In this document: positions 34,872-47,320 of the stretch, piece after piece
How the letters are laid out: the number at the start of each line of letters is the position of its first letter
Position numbering within the stretch: position 1 is the stretch's first letter
The notes under the pieces: model-generated
Told to the model about the DNA's origin: nothing
Database searches by the model: none
What the model saw: the letters and a program-made list of their open reading frames with translations, nothing else
NCBI RefSeq assembly: GCF_901000735.1
Contig: NC_081547.1
Location: 12,994,091 to 13,058,090 of the forward strand
Reading direction: 5' to 3'
Source of the DNA: Corylus avellana
Taxonomy: Eukaryota; Streptophyta; Magnoliopsida; Fagales; Betulaceae
DNA length: 64,000 nucleotides
Program-made: the position numbers and the translations under genes

Positions 34872-35827
34872 CAGGGCTAGCAATTTTGACACGACCCGCG
34901 AACTCGACACGAGCACGACACAAAGATAACAAGTATTGGGTTTAGGCTTATCGAGTTCGGGTCTTAATCAGGTCGACCCGATTAAGACACGATTAAATTC
35001 ATGTCTTGCGGGTCCACGAGTCGACCCAACAGACACGTTTAATAAATGGGTCTGGTGGGTCAGCCAGTCTCGGGTGACCTGCCAGACCCATTAAATTTTA
35101 TTTTTTTTTTAAAAAAAAAAAACCTTCTAACTAGGTTAACCCTGACACTCACTAACTCACTCACGACTTCACTTCACTCTTCACACACTCACAATCACCC
35201 CAACAGCCGCCAGCCCCCCCCCCTACCCAAACTAGCGACTCTCTCTCCCTCTCCGGCTCTGCCTCTCCCTCTCGGCTCTATCTCCCTCTCTCAATTTTGT
35301 GACTGAAATGTTCACTGCTAGCACTCTGAGGCAGTAAGCATTTTCTGAAGTTTTAATGATTCTTTTGGGTTATTCCTTGTTTTTCCGTTACTTTTTCTAT
35401 GTGGGTCTATATATTAAAACATTATCTATATATTAAAACATTCTCTTTTAAGACTTTTTGTTGAAGAATGCAGCTACTTGGATGGTTAGGATAAATTTGA
35501 CTAGTCCTTTGGCCCAAGAGATCTCTTTATTAAATTATTTTTTTCAATTTTGGTTAAGGGTTTTTTTTAACGGGTTGGGTTGTGTTACCTGTTTAGCGCA
35601 CGAGTCGTATAGGGTCGTGTCGGATCGCGTCTACCTGATATGACCCGATTATACTAAACGGGTTAAGCAGGTCATGTTGGGTTACCCGGATATTTTTCGT
35701 GTTATAATCGTGTCAGACCCACTAACCCGTTTAGCTAAACAGGTCGTGTTCATGTCTAGGGTAATCGGGTCGTGGGTCTTAACGGGTCCTAATCGTGTCT
35801 ACCCTGTTACCCGTTTTGCCAACCCTA
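34872..35827. mobile_element. Non-autonomous hAT-like element with GGGTTGGCAA ends
   Basis: Left end CAGGGCTAGCAATTTTGACA and right end CCCGTTTTGCCAACCCTA are imperfect inverted repeats (AGGGCTAGCAA / AGGGTTGGCAA). Flanks GGTTTAGC and GGTTCAAC match at 6 of 8. Subterminal zones repeat GGGTCGTGT/ACACGACCC and CGACCCGATTA. The middle (about 35155-35335) is a CT/AC-rich leader-like stretch. 956 bp, no coding capacity. Confidence 0.65.
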
Positions 35828-37155
35828 GGTTCAACTAGTGTTGCACGCGAAGGATTTTTTTTTTTTTTTTTTTGAAATCTTGGTTTTTACGCATGCACAG
35901 TCACCAAGTCTAACAGTGAACAATACATTTATCATTTTCTATTCTAGTTTTCAACAGTTCAAAAATGTTGATCACTAGAGGCTATAGGATGTGTATTAGT
36001 GTGTAACGCAATGGAGAAGGTGAGGGGATACGGTGTTTCGCATGACTTCGTGAGCGTGCACATGGGATTTCATTTAACAGCTGAGAAGCCTAAGATTAAA
36101 TCATCATTTTTGTAGATTTAATCAACAGACTCTATTCACCCATAACAGAAGCTTTATGTATAAACGGGTGTGCGGGAGAAATTTTATGACAAAACAAAAT
36201 CTGGGATATTATTTCAAAATGGACCAAATATAACCGTTTATGTATTAAAAAGAGATGAAAAAACAAGATTGAACGGTGAATGTATAATCTCCCAAAGGTT
36301 GATTTGCAAAATTCTCATCTTTTACCGAGAATAGGCGACTGGCGAGACTTCAATGCTGAAGAGGCAAGAATTGAATGTGGAGGGTGGAAGAATTTATTGT
36401 TGATTTTATATGACTTGAAGTCTCGTTCAATGCATCGAACTACCTCTCAACTACCATTTCTCTCTTGTTTCTTCATCAGCCGTTAATTCTCAACAAATGA
36501 TCAAATCCAATGGTGTTTTGGCCATATAGTTCTAGGCGATTTGAGGAACAAACCCTTTAGAGTTTCAATTTCAAAGCATCAAACCAGACATCGTCTATTT
36601 CAAACTAGCAGAAGATACTAGGAACTCAGCCATCCCATCAGATCCATCCCCTCTTGCAGCCAGATCCCTAATTCCTACACTTAGAGGCTGCATACCAATG
36701 GCAGAGACTTACACGACTCTTAATCTGACGGATTTGCTACTCGAGTACTAGGCTTTGAGTGATTTGATTTGGTGGTTTATTCTTTCTCGAATCCTCCCAT
36801 ACGAATCATACATGCTCTTTCACCCTTGCTTCATCGAGGATTGAAGAGTGAAGAGGGAATGCTTCATCTTTAGACCTTACTCGTTGGGTATGTAACTCCA
36901 GTTTCAAGAGAAAGTTTCATTTAATCCTTTCATGATGCTTTAATGTTCTTATTCATTTTTTTTAGATCTTAGTAGTATTTTTATTTTATTTTTTAGTTTT
37001 AATTAGAAATTTAGTACCAACTAGTAACTTCTAATTCTAATGTTGATTTTCCTTTCCTATTTCAGGGGACAAACAGTTGATCAGTGATTACAATCTTTGC
37101 TTCCACTTGGTTTTCTGGTTTTCTGCAACTTGCAAAGTGCAAACCCTATTTACGA

Positions 37156-37470
37156 CATCACTGACTAAGGTTTATTTATTTATTTTTTTAATTTTCCAAA
37201 TTTTAGATGTATTTATTGACTAACTTATGAATGCAATATGATTAGAAAATATGAAACCCTAGGCTAGATGTTTTAGATGCAATATGTATTTAGATTTTTT
37301 TTTTAATGATATACATCACTGACTAAGGTTTATTTTTTATTTTTTATTTTTTTTTTAATTTTAGATGTATTTATGACCAACTTATGAATGCAATATGATT
37401 AGAAAATATGAAACCCTAGCCTAGATGTTTTAGATGCATTATGTATTTAGATGTTTTTTCTAATGCTATG
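37156..37470. repeat. Tandem duplication of 158 bp
   Basis: Two copies begin CATCACTGACTAAGGTTTA at 37156 and 37314. Both include ATGCAATATGATTAGAAAAT and GAAACCCTAGSCTAGATG. A weaker third piece follows to about 37700. It lies upstream of the transposase reading, probably in its leader or first intron. Confidence 0.8.
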
Positions 37471-37922
37471 ATTAGAAAATATGAAATAGAATATGTCATG
37501 CTCTTTTTTGTAATCATATGATTATATAATTTATATCATGTTTAATTGTTTATATTGCTCTGTAATTATGTTTGTTGTCTGCCAAGTGCCAACTGTCATT
37601 TGTAAGTTTAGATGTTTTTTTTAACGATATGATTAGAACATATGAAATAGAATATCTAATGTAATGTCATACTCTTTTTTTATGATATGATTATATGATT
37701 TATATCATATTTATGTTGCTCTGTTTGTTGTTTGCCAATTGCCATGCTCTTTATTAGTTTTCTAAATACAATCTGTCATGCCATGGCCCATACTCTTTGT
37801 TGCTTCTCACAAAAATAGAATACAATATCCCATGCTCTTTTTTATGTCATGATAGTTAGTAGCCCTAGAATGATAGAATCTGTTTGAATGCTTTATTAAT
37901 ATTCTAGAAGTCATAACAGTTT

Positions 37923-40117
37923 ATGGAGAGTACTAGTCAACCGATAGATGTTAATGTAGTTAGCATGGGTGATGATATAAGTAGTGCATCCCCTGCCCTT
38001 GGAATTGGTGGCAGTGAAACTGTAGGTGGGAGTACTCCCCTGCCTACGATTCTTCTTGCTAACGCTAACCCTGAGAGGTGCATATGAAAAAAAACAACAG
38101 GCCAAGACTTCCAAAGTTTGAAATGATTTTGAATTTGTTGTAGTTGGGAGTATCAAAAAATCTCAATGTAATACATGTAAAAAGGTTGTTTTTAGTTATG
38201 AAATCAAGTTCCATATCAACTATTGGTAGGCATTTGAGTAAATGTGTGAAATATGTGGAGTTCACTGACAAGAAGAAGCAAACTTTGTCATTAGATCCAA
38301 ATGAGATAGAGGGTTTAGGAACTTTGTCCAATTTTTCTTTTAGTGAAAAGAAGGTCCGAGAGCTTGCTTCTCACATGGTTCTCTTCCATGGGTATCCATT
38401 TAATTTCATGGAGCATGAGCTTTTTAACAAGTTCATGAAGACATGCACTCCCCATTAGAAAAAGATTAATCGTACAACTATTAAGAATGATTGCATTAGC
38501 ACATACAATATTAAGAAGAGGAAGTTGAAAGCATTGCTTTGTGGGCTTGATAAGGTGAACATAACTAAGGATATGTGGACCTCTGTGCAGAGGGTGTCGT
38601 GTATGGTGGTCACTTGCCACTTTATTGACTTTGATTGGGTCATTCAAAAGAGATTTCTAAGTTTCTACAATATTCCTCCTCCACATAGTGGTGTTGTAAT
38701 TACTGGTGCTTTAAGGAGTTGTTTTGAAGATTGGAGTATTATGGATAAGGTGTTTTCAATCACACTTGATAATGCTTCAGCAAATACTGCTACTATAAGG
38801 ATTTTGAGAGATGAATTTGAATTGAGAGGTGGATTTCCTAGTGGTTATGGGGGACGTTTATTTCATGTGCGGTGTTGTGCACTTATTACTAACTTGCTGG
38901 TGCAAGCAGGGCTTGCTGAAATTGGGGATATCATTGATTTTATGCGTCAAGGTGTCAAGTACATTGTGGCTTCTGAGATCCGGTTGAAACAGTTTAGTGA
39001 AATAGCTAAAAGGTTGCAATTGCCTTAATAAAAAACAAATTTTAGATGTCCCCACTAGATGAAACAGCACCTACATGATGTTAACTATTGCCATAGGGTT
39101 CAAAGAATTGTTCCCTAGGTACTCTAATATTGATCAAGCATTCCAGTGGGTTGTAAGTGCAGAAGAGTGGGAGAAGTTTGAGAATGTTAATCAACTTTTG
39201 GCACTCTTCAATGAGATGACCAACATTGTATTCGGGTTTAATTACCCTACTTCAAATTTATTTTTACCAGAGGTATGGAGAATTAAAGAAATTATAACCA
39301 TAAAGTCTATGGATCAAAATGGATACATTAGAGAAATGGCAAGTAGAATGGAGGAAAAATTTGACAAGTATTTGGGCGATTGCAATCTTTTAATGTCTTT
39401 GGCTACTATCTTGGACCTAAGATTCAAAATGAAGTTCATTAATTTTTGCTTTCCTCTGATTTATCGAGGGGATGAAGTTAAAAAGCACATCGATAGTGTG
39501 ATGGCTGCTTTGGGTGAATATTCTCAATTCTATTTGGCTACTCATAATATGACTATTATGCAGCAAGTTAATGAAGATGCTCTTGCTGCTACTTCCTCAA
39601 AACTGGTACATCAAGGTTTTGGGAGCATGTTAGAAGTATTGAAATAATTAAGCCTTTGAAAAATGATTTGGACATCTATCTTGAAGAGGATGTCTTCATA
39701 CTGGAAAAGGATGGTAATGGAAATGATATTGACCTAGAGTTTGAGGCTTTGGCATGGTGGAAAACTAATAATTTGAAGTACCGCATCTTGTCCAAGATGA
39801 CGCGAAAGATTCTAGCTGTTCCTATGTCAAGTGTTGCTTCAGAATCTGCCTTCAATGTTGGTGGTAGGGTGATTGAACCACATAGAGCCTCACTATCACA
39901 CGAAACAGTTCAAATGCTCTTATGTGGGTCGGATTGGGTGCGATCACTTCATGAAGTGAAGAAAAAATCTGCTGCTGTTGTAAGTGACACTTTTATTATT
40001 TGCATTTACTTTTTTTTTTTTTTTTTGAGGTATAAACTCAATTTATCAACTTTGTTTGTATTTGTTTAATTGTTTTTGTAGAAATTGGTAAAAATTGACT
40101 TGCCAACAATACCATGA
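37923..40117 (+). pseudogene. Dead hAT transposase (BED finger, DUF4413-like, hAT-C dimerisation)
   Basis: Fragments follow the order of plant Ac/RICESLEEPER-type transposases. An ATG at 37923 opens MESTSQPIDVNVVSMGDD. Near 38110 a BED-finger trace reads DFEFVVVGSIKKSQCNTCKK. From 38144 to 39028: NITKDMWTS, VFSITLDNASANTATIRILR (the LDNASAN segment with a catalytic Asp) and RLFHVRCCALITNLLVQAGL. From 39075: NLLMSLATILDLRFKMKFI. The hAT-C end is VPMSSVASESAFNVGGRVIE (about 39810-39870). A likely last mini-exon, KLVKIDLPTIP then TGA, follows an AG at 40080-40081. Stops at 38089, 38458 and 39026 plus frameshifts make it inactive. It sits centrally in the 33098-44087 element and was presumably its own transposase. 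Confidence 0.88.
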
Positions 40118-40249
40118 TTCAGGGACTTCCAAGCTAAATGAAGTAGCGAGTCTAGCGACTACATAAGTATTTTGCTTCTCATTATGTGGTAATGTGTTTT
40201 GAACATCCAAGACAATCTGTTATATACTTATGTTTATAAGTTTATGTAC

Positions 40250-41396
40250 TGATGCACAAATTTAATTGTACTCACAAGCGCATGAGTCGTGTGAAGTAAA
40301 GTGTGTGCAAGTGCGAGGTTGATCCACAGGAAATTGTGTTTGCAAAAATCAATTTCTAATTTAAATCAATCATATTTTAACCTAGTTTCGCATTTCGTGA
40401 TTTTGACGTGTAAACAAACATAAACTAAAGAAAATAATGAAATCAAATGAATCAAAACTCTAAGGTTTTAGAATTCACTTTGCCAAATCTTAACTCTATA
40501 TTCTCGTATTTGCTTATACAACCGACAAACTATTATGCTCAAAATGTTGTACGATATTTTACAAAAATATAGTTTAAATCATTCAATGAATCCACCCATT
40601 TTTACAAATCACAACAAATATCCGATTGAAATTAAATCATCTTATGCATCCATTTGATTAATGAATCACAATGGATATCCAATTTCAATTGAATGATTTG
40701 ATGTATCCGAAGGATGAAACACATCAAATATCCACTCCAATACATAATCGCTCATAACATTCAATTAAAAAAGATATCAACCAATTAAATGGAAAAGTAC
40801 AACATTCTTATTCAAAGTCAGAATTGTACAAATAACTAACGAGAATATATGAATTTGTCAATGACGAAGTTTCATCTTCAACCTTAGTTGAATGACTTAG
40901 CCTCTCATAACTGAACATAACATAATGAATTCAATTGAGAGCATAAAATTAATCATACTTACACAAGAACGCAAAATAGAAGCTCAAAAATCGTGAAAAC
41001 TTGAAAATAGTTAGAGAATGGGGCCTCCAATGTATTTTTACAAGAGAAAAATATGTTATTTATAACCTAATCTAGGGTTTCGGCGCTGCCAGGTCAACGC
41101 AGGTGCACTCGAGCGCACTTGGGACTTCATCAGATCTTCCGCAGTGCAGGCGCGCGCTCGAGCATGCCTTGCATGGGCTCAAGCGCAGATGCGCTCAATT
41201 GCCGTACTATGCGATCAATCGCTCTTCCAGAGAACAACTTCTTTGCAATTTCCACCTTTTAAGCCGCAATTTTCTCTCAATGACTAGCAAAACATTAAAA
41301 CACCAAAACTACCAAGAAACATCAGAAAATAACAAAGCTAAGAGCTTAACAAATACAAGTTAAGGGGCCCAAATATACAATATTTGGCACTCATCA
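40250..41396 (-). mobile_element. Athila-like solo LTR
   Basis: On the minus strand it starts TGATGAGTGCCAAATATTG; the + strand begins TGATGCACAAATTTAATTG. It is flanked by a perfect duplication TGTAC (40245-40249 and 41397-41401). It shares CAAGTGCGAGGT-GATCC, AAATCATCAAATG-type and AACCTTAGTTG blocks with the LTR at 2744-4099, so it belongs to the same or a sister family. 1147 bp; inserted in the hAT element just downstream of the transposase. Confidence 0.9.
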
Positions 41397-41783
41397 TGTA
41401 CTTATTTTTTTGAGAAAGTACCATGGTTCATGTGGACCATGTTACATGTATGTACTTAAACAGCTGAAATCTGGACAATATATTATATGTTTAAGCTAGT
41501 AACTAACACATGGAGATGGAATTCATGTAATATGTAATTTGCTTTGTTCCCCCACTTTAACTTATTGTTTGTTCCTTTCATCCTTTGTTTATTTAACCTC
41601 TCTTGACATGTTTGTTAAGGTCAATTAACTTTGACAACATAAATGCAGGGGAGTAAACTATCTAACTAACATCAAATTTTGTTTTTTTTTGTATTTGAGT
41701 ATACAGGCCTGCAGGTCATACCCCTTGAAGAAGAGAGAACCTTAGTAATTTAGTATAGACCGTATGGTAGTTTTGCACATGTT

Positions 41784-42460
41784 GTATTGAATCTATTGAT
41801 TATAATATGAATCCTATTTCTAATTATTATGTTATGATTATTTTCTATTTGTCTTAGTATCTAGCTACTAACATGTCATTTCAAATATGTTGTAATTCTG
41901 TTATAAATTATAATAATTTGGCTGCTAGTAGCTGCTACCAGATTATTTAGCTAGCTGATTTGGTTCAATTATATTCATTATAAGTTGATTTTTTGTATTG
42001 AATCTATTGATTATGCTATGAGTCATATTTCTAATTATTATGCTATGATTATGTTATGATTATTGTCTATTTATCTTAGTATCTATCTATTAACATTTCA
42101 TTTCAAACATGTTGTAATTCTGCTATAAATTATAATCATTTGGCTGTTGGCAGCTGTTATCAAATTATTTAGCTATCTGATGTAGTTCAAGTTATATTCA
42201 TTATAGGCTGATTTTCTATATTGAATCTATTGATTATGCTATGAGTCCTATTTCTAATTATTATGCTATGATTATGTTATGATTATTGTCTATTTGTCTT
42301 AGTATCTAGCTAATAACATTTCATTTCAAATATGTTGTAATTCTGCTATAAATTATAATCATTTGGCTGTTGGCAGCTGTTACCAAATTATTTATCTATC
42401 TGATTTGGTTCAAGTTATATTCATTATAGGCTGATTTTTTGTATTGAATCTATTTTTGTT
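41784..42460. repeat. Tandem repeat, about 3 units of 211-223 bp
   Basis: Units begin [G/A]TATTGAATCTATTGATTAT at 41784, 41995 and 42218, with a partial fourth at 42441. Each has TTCTAATTATTATG, CATTTCAAAYATGTTGTAAT and TAATCATTTGGCTG. Part of the 3' interior of the large hAT element. Confidence 0.9.
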
Positions 42461-43010
42461 TGCCATGTTGCACATATTTAATAATTCTGATTTGGCTCAA
42501 GTTATATTCATCATTTTCAGATTTGTTATTTTTGTAACTTTGTTTTAGTCTGCCCAGATTTAATATTTTCTGATTTAGCTCTCTGATTTGGCTTAAGTTT
42601 ACTGATATGATTTTGGAATAATCCATAATGCCTAAAGGTAATGCTTTTTGAGTCTTGACTGAATAGCCCTTTCCCCTTTGTGCCAATTGCTTTGGCAAAT
42701 TGGTATAATGGCCTATTTAGTGTAACATTTCTTAACATTTAGTTGATTCTTTTGCATGCGGCAGTGGCAACTGGCAACTATTGATGCAAGTTGAAGCTGT
42801 TATTCTGTGGCTACCACTCCTCAGTCCTCAGTCCTCAATGTCCCCACTCCTCAGCATTCTCGAAGAAATGCTAAGATAAGTGTTTGTTTTTCTTTTCCTC
42901 ACGTTTTCAAACAATATAAGTATATAAGTATATAACTAATATAAGTCTTTATTTTTGTGTGTTATTAATGATTCATTTTTTTTATTGTTGGCAAACTCCT
43001 TTCCATTGCA

Positions 43011-43119
43011 GTGGAGACCTTGGTAGAGTTCCTCTCAAAGGAGTTGCTGTTAATTGGGTTCAGATGTGGAGACCTTTGTAGAGTTCCTCTCAAAAGAATT
43101 GTTGTTGATTGGGTCTTTA
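43011..43119. repeat. Tandem duplication of 55 bp
   Basis: GTGGAGACCTTGGTAGAGTT at 43011 is repeated as GTGGAGACCTTTGTAGAGTT at 43066, followed by TCCTCTCAAARGARTTG in both. Reason for its retention is not apparent. Confidence 0.8.
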
Positions 43120-44720
43120 TGCCTGGGAGGCTAGGATGTAGGTTTTTGTTTTCTTAAATAAAATACATTCATTCTTTTATGCAAGAAATATTGGATTTGT
43201 CTTTATATATTTTAGCTTTGTGTGTGCAGTGCCCAGTGTGCAAAAAATGAAACTTCAACTTTTCCCATCTTGAAGCTGAATTACTAAGACAGTCTAGACA
43301 TATATTTAATTCTGTATTTCTGTTGTCACTTGTCAGCCTGGTCCGGATTTGGTTGGGATCTTTGCCATTTCCCAAAGTTGCAATGTAGTGGCATGTTAGC
43401 TCTTTGATTTGTATTTCTATTTTTTATGATTTGCATTTGTTTCAATTTGTATTTCTTTGAGTTGTAATTGTTTCATTTGTGATTTATTTCATTTGTTTCA
43501 TTTGTATTGGTTAACTGTCATTTTTCTTTTCAATTTGATTGTAAGTTGCAACTGGCAGAATTCATAAATTTCTCTATTTCAGATTTCAGATGTTTATAAT
43601 CAAATTTTGTGTGTTTTACAGTTTGTCAATATTTTTAATAATATTTAAATAGTTGGGTCCAAAAACCCCTAAACAAGCCCTAATCGAACCGAGCCATCCG
43701 ATTAGGGCTCGTTATCAATACATCAAAGTTTTGTCTCGGGCTCGAGCTCGGAAAAAATGTTCAAACAAAATTTCTCAATTAATGTAGGACGTTCCCAGGT
43801 AGAAAAGTTTCTCCCTGTACCGGGAATGTCCTACATCATCAATCCATCGAGCTTGAGCTCGAGTTGAGTAGCTCAAGTGTTGGGATCGGCTCGATTTTAG
43901 GTTCATATCAAGCCCGAGCTCGATCTTGGCTTACTTAATAACCCAACGAGCTAAGTTCGGACAAGGGCTTTTCAGCTCGGCTCGAACTCGAGCTCGGCTC
44001 GTTTATAGGTCTCGTAAAACCAGACCTATAAACGAGCCGGTCCAAAAACCCCAAAACTCGACTCAGCTCGGCTCGTTTGCAGGCCTAGCTACATACATGT
44101 TTGACATTTCAAAGTGGCCCCCATATAAAAATTCTCAAAAATTGTTTGTTTCACACTTTCATTAAAATTTTCGAACAAAGAGTAAAAACAGGTTTCTAAC
44201 TAATGACCCATTTTTCTTTTTCTTTTTCTTTTTTTTTTTTTTTTTATTTTTTTTTTTTTATTAATTTGTAATGTAGAAATAACGAAATTTTTTTCTTTTT
44301 TAATCTCAAAATAAAATTTTGAACACCGCTAATTGTAGAAAAAACGTCGAGAACTTTTTCTAGGTGTTTTCATTGGGCCTACAATACATGTGTTGGGAAA
44401 TTAATTTTTTGCAAAGTTAAATACCAATATGTTTTTTTAAAATATTCTTAAAGACCGCAAGTTGCAATTTTTTGATGATTTTGTTCTTTAAAAGAGTGCA
44501 AGATGCAATTTTAGACACTTTTGTATATCTGTTTCTTTTAAATTTATATTAGTGCCGACATGTTACTTTGTTGAGATATCAATTTTAAAAACATATTTAC
44601 ATACTTTTATAGATATACTTTTTTAAAAAAACACATTATGTGATAAATTATTTCCGTTTTGTTCTAAATTGTGTTTCTCATATTTTTAATTTGGCCCTTA
44701 CAATAATAAGTTTTTGGCTA

Positions 44721-45102
44721 TGTAACGTAGCAGAAGACTAAGGTTATTAATAAAAAAGCAGTGGCTTTGATTCTGCAAGGAGAAGCATCTTCGTCTTCTA
44801 TCCAAAGATAAACGAACACAAACTCTACAAAGTTTTGAGAGAAATTATCTGATTTTATAATAATTTAATGAGTTGAGTTTTAGATTATAAGCTAACCTAT
44901 TTATAGAAGAGAAATACTTATAAAGACAGTAAACGTAATCCTAGTAGCAATAGTGAACCTAATCCTTGTAGGGAAAGTAAATACAATCCTAATAGGGAAA
45001 GTAAGCATAATCCTAGTAGAGAAAATGAGAATAAAGTCCTAATTATAAGAATACATAAATATAGTCTTTTAGCCTTTAGTGGGGTGGGGACCACGTCCTA
45101 CA
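44721..45102 (-). repeat. 3' LTR of the Gypsy element
   Basis: Begins TGTAACGTAGCAGAAGACTA on the + strand. It matches 47321-47724 throughout (TTTGATTCTGYAAGGAGAA, CTTCGTCTTCTAYCCAAAGA). Confidence 0.85.
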
Positions 45103-45134
45103 TCAGTCTCCCCTTCTTGAAAACAACTCGTCCT

Positions 45135-45420
45135 CTAGTTAAGTTCTGACTCCTCTGGTGGAAAATATTCAAAAATGTTTACCACGTTGAATGTTGAGGA
45201 TATCACCATTTCTTTTGGAAGATTGATGATATATGCATTGTCGTTAATCTTTTTTAGTACCTTGTATGGACCATACTTCTTATTCCTCAGCTTTTTATAA
45301 GTACTAGTTGGCAGTCGCCCCTTGTGTAAATACACCATCACAAGATCTTCTTGAAAAATCTTCAACCGTTGACCTTTGTCTGCTGCTTTCTTGTATTTGG
45401 TATAACATTCTTCTATATGC
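45135..45420 (-). pseudogene. Gypsy pol C-terminal remnant
   Basis: The reading from 45420 leftwards gives [19 protein letters not shown], then [40 protein letters not shown], and ends [18 protein letters not shown]. This is the segment after the integrase core in plant Gypsy polyproteins (the 'GDLVMV...RFP.G.Y.KL...GPFKVLKKI..NAY..DLP' region). It lies about 370 bp from the protease trace, so RT, RNase H and the integrase core were deleted. Confidence 0.8.
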
Positions 45421-45769
45421 TAACCAACCTCCTCCTTGGTTGATTTCACTTGTTTTGCTAAATGTTATGTTGCTATACTAGCCTCTGATAACAGAGTGCT
45501 GATCAATTCTTCTTGCAGGGGTCGAAATTTTATCTTTCGACCATCCCAGAAGATAATGTAGACATTGTCTCTGCCTCTGTATTAGGTGTCTACTTCAAAT
45601 TGCCAAGGTCACCCCAATATTAGATGACACGCGTCCATCTTCACCACATCACATAAGATCGAGTCTGAGTAATGTTTATTGATCGAGAATGGAAAGCGAC
45701 ATCTTTTGGATACTTGTGTCTCGGTACCTTGCTTGATCCAGTTGATCTTGTATGATGATGGGTGCTTCT

Positions 45770-47083
45770 CGGTCTTCAGCCCCAAATTTTTAACATCGCT
45801 TTAGACACAAAGTTCTTTCCACTACCACCATCAACGATCACATCACACTCTTTGGTTGATTGTATAACGCGTACAAAAAATATTGTGTCTCCATGATTGT
45901 TCCTCTTGTCTTGGATTCAAGAGTAAGCATTGGATTACTAAGGATCGGGATAGCAGAATTCCCTCATCAGCATCAACCAACTCCTCTTCCTCATAATCGG
46001 GCGTATCATCCCCTATTGCGCCATCCTCTCCACTCTCGGCTCCCCCTTCTGTCTCGGGTTGGATCAAGTTCACCATCTGTCTCCTAGGACATAGATGTGA
46101 CCTATGTCATGGTTGATTGCACTTGAAACACTTGTTCGAACCAGGCTGTGCATACGAGTTGTTGGATGGGGGTATGTTCATTGGTTGCCTTGGGGTGTTT
46201 GAACAACTTTTGACTCCTTTTCCCGTGGGAGTGCATGATTGATTTGGAGTGATTGTCGGGATTAGGGGTTATTTTCCCCGACTTTGCGTAGATCGCATCG
46301 AATCACTCAGATTTTGCTTCCATGTTAGTGCTGTAGGCCTTTTCTAGTTTCTTCTCTACACGGGTTGTCAAGCTAACTGCCTCGGTCAAGGTAAATACAT
46401 GATGCATAGAGACCTTGTCTAGAATCGCCACACACAATCCACCAATAAACCTTGCTACTTGTTGAGCCTCAGTCTCCATGAGATCATTCCGCGCAGATAG
46501 GTGATATAAACCATCAACAATCGCTTGGATGGTTCGACCTCCTTGTCGACACTCTTGGTATTGTTGGAATAGCCGTTGCTCAAAGTCCGGTGGTAAAAAT
46601 CGTACTTTAAGTAGCCGCTTCATTTCAACCATGAAGTTACGGGTCCTTTCCCTTGTTGGGCTCGAGAAATCTGTAATTGTTCTTTCCAAGCAGAAGCTCC
46701 TCCTCTGAGCTTGTATGCCACTAACTTCACCTTGTGATCCTCGTGAATACTCATATAAGATGCCCATTAAATGATGGGAGATCAATCCTCATCCGGTATT
46801 CACGGGATTCCTCCCTACCGTAATCCTGATGTATGGGTTGCTCTTCATAAGCATCCAAATAGCCAGCACCTTTATAAACATTCCCCATATGGCTAGTGCC
46901 ACCACGCTTGTAGCCTCTGAAGCCTGCACCTCCATGATCGGCACCTCTACGTAATCCACCCCTTCGATCTACCCTAACATCCCGTCTGAACACTCCTTCA
47001 GCAAAGTCTTCATTGTCATTGAGATCGTCATAGGACAATGGTCGGTTTATGGGTGTAAGTCGTTGGTGAGGAATAGGCCTCAC
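45770..47083 (-). pseudogene. Gypsy gag and protease remnants
   Basis: Minus-strand order: 47083-46751, an Arg/Gly-rich N-terminus ending RMRIDLPSFNGHL, the typical start of a gag capsid region. Then 46700-46303, with LLKVRFLPPDFEQRLFQQYQ and LYHLSARNDLMETEAQQVAR, the Retrotrans_gag pattern. Near 46130 a knuckle trace CFKCNQP-H-C. From 46076 an acidic linker DDTPDYEEEELVDADEG. Near 45835 the protease active site reads CDVIVDGGSGKNFVSKAM. Frameshifts separate the parts. Confidence 0.8.
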
Positions 47084-47320
47084 TCAATCCCATCATCATC
47101 ATGGGCAAGATTGTCTCTATGATTATGAATTGGACCCATGTGCATGCGCTCCATCATCTCCCGCATCTGGCACATCTCTTGTTACACCGTCTGCATTGTT
47201 CGCTGGAGCTCTTGGACTTCGGCTCTCAAAGGAGCCTCTTTGTCCCGAGCGACGTCGTTAAGGGGATCATCATCGTTGCGTTGATTGGCCATGATCAGGA
47301 TAAAGCATGTTTTGATACCA

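Larger units (their letters stand above)
33098..44087 (+). mobile_element. Large (11-kb) hAT element with its transposase pseudogene
   Basis: Inverted termini TAGGCCTGCAAACGAGC (33098-33114) and GCTCGTTTGCAGGCCTA (44071-44087) are perfect over 17 bp. Flanks GCTAAATA (33090-33097) and GCTACATA (44088-44095) match at 7 of 8 as the hAT-type 8-bp duplication. Both ends have several hundred bases of GGCTCG/CGAGCC subterminal repeats (33100-33460, 43660-44087), likely transposase binding zones. Inside lie a dead BED/hAT transposase (37923-40117), a smaller hAT-like element (34872-35827) and a solo LTR (40250-41396). Without the last two it would be about 8.9 kb. Confidence 0.9.
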
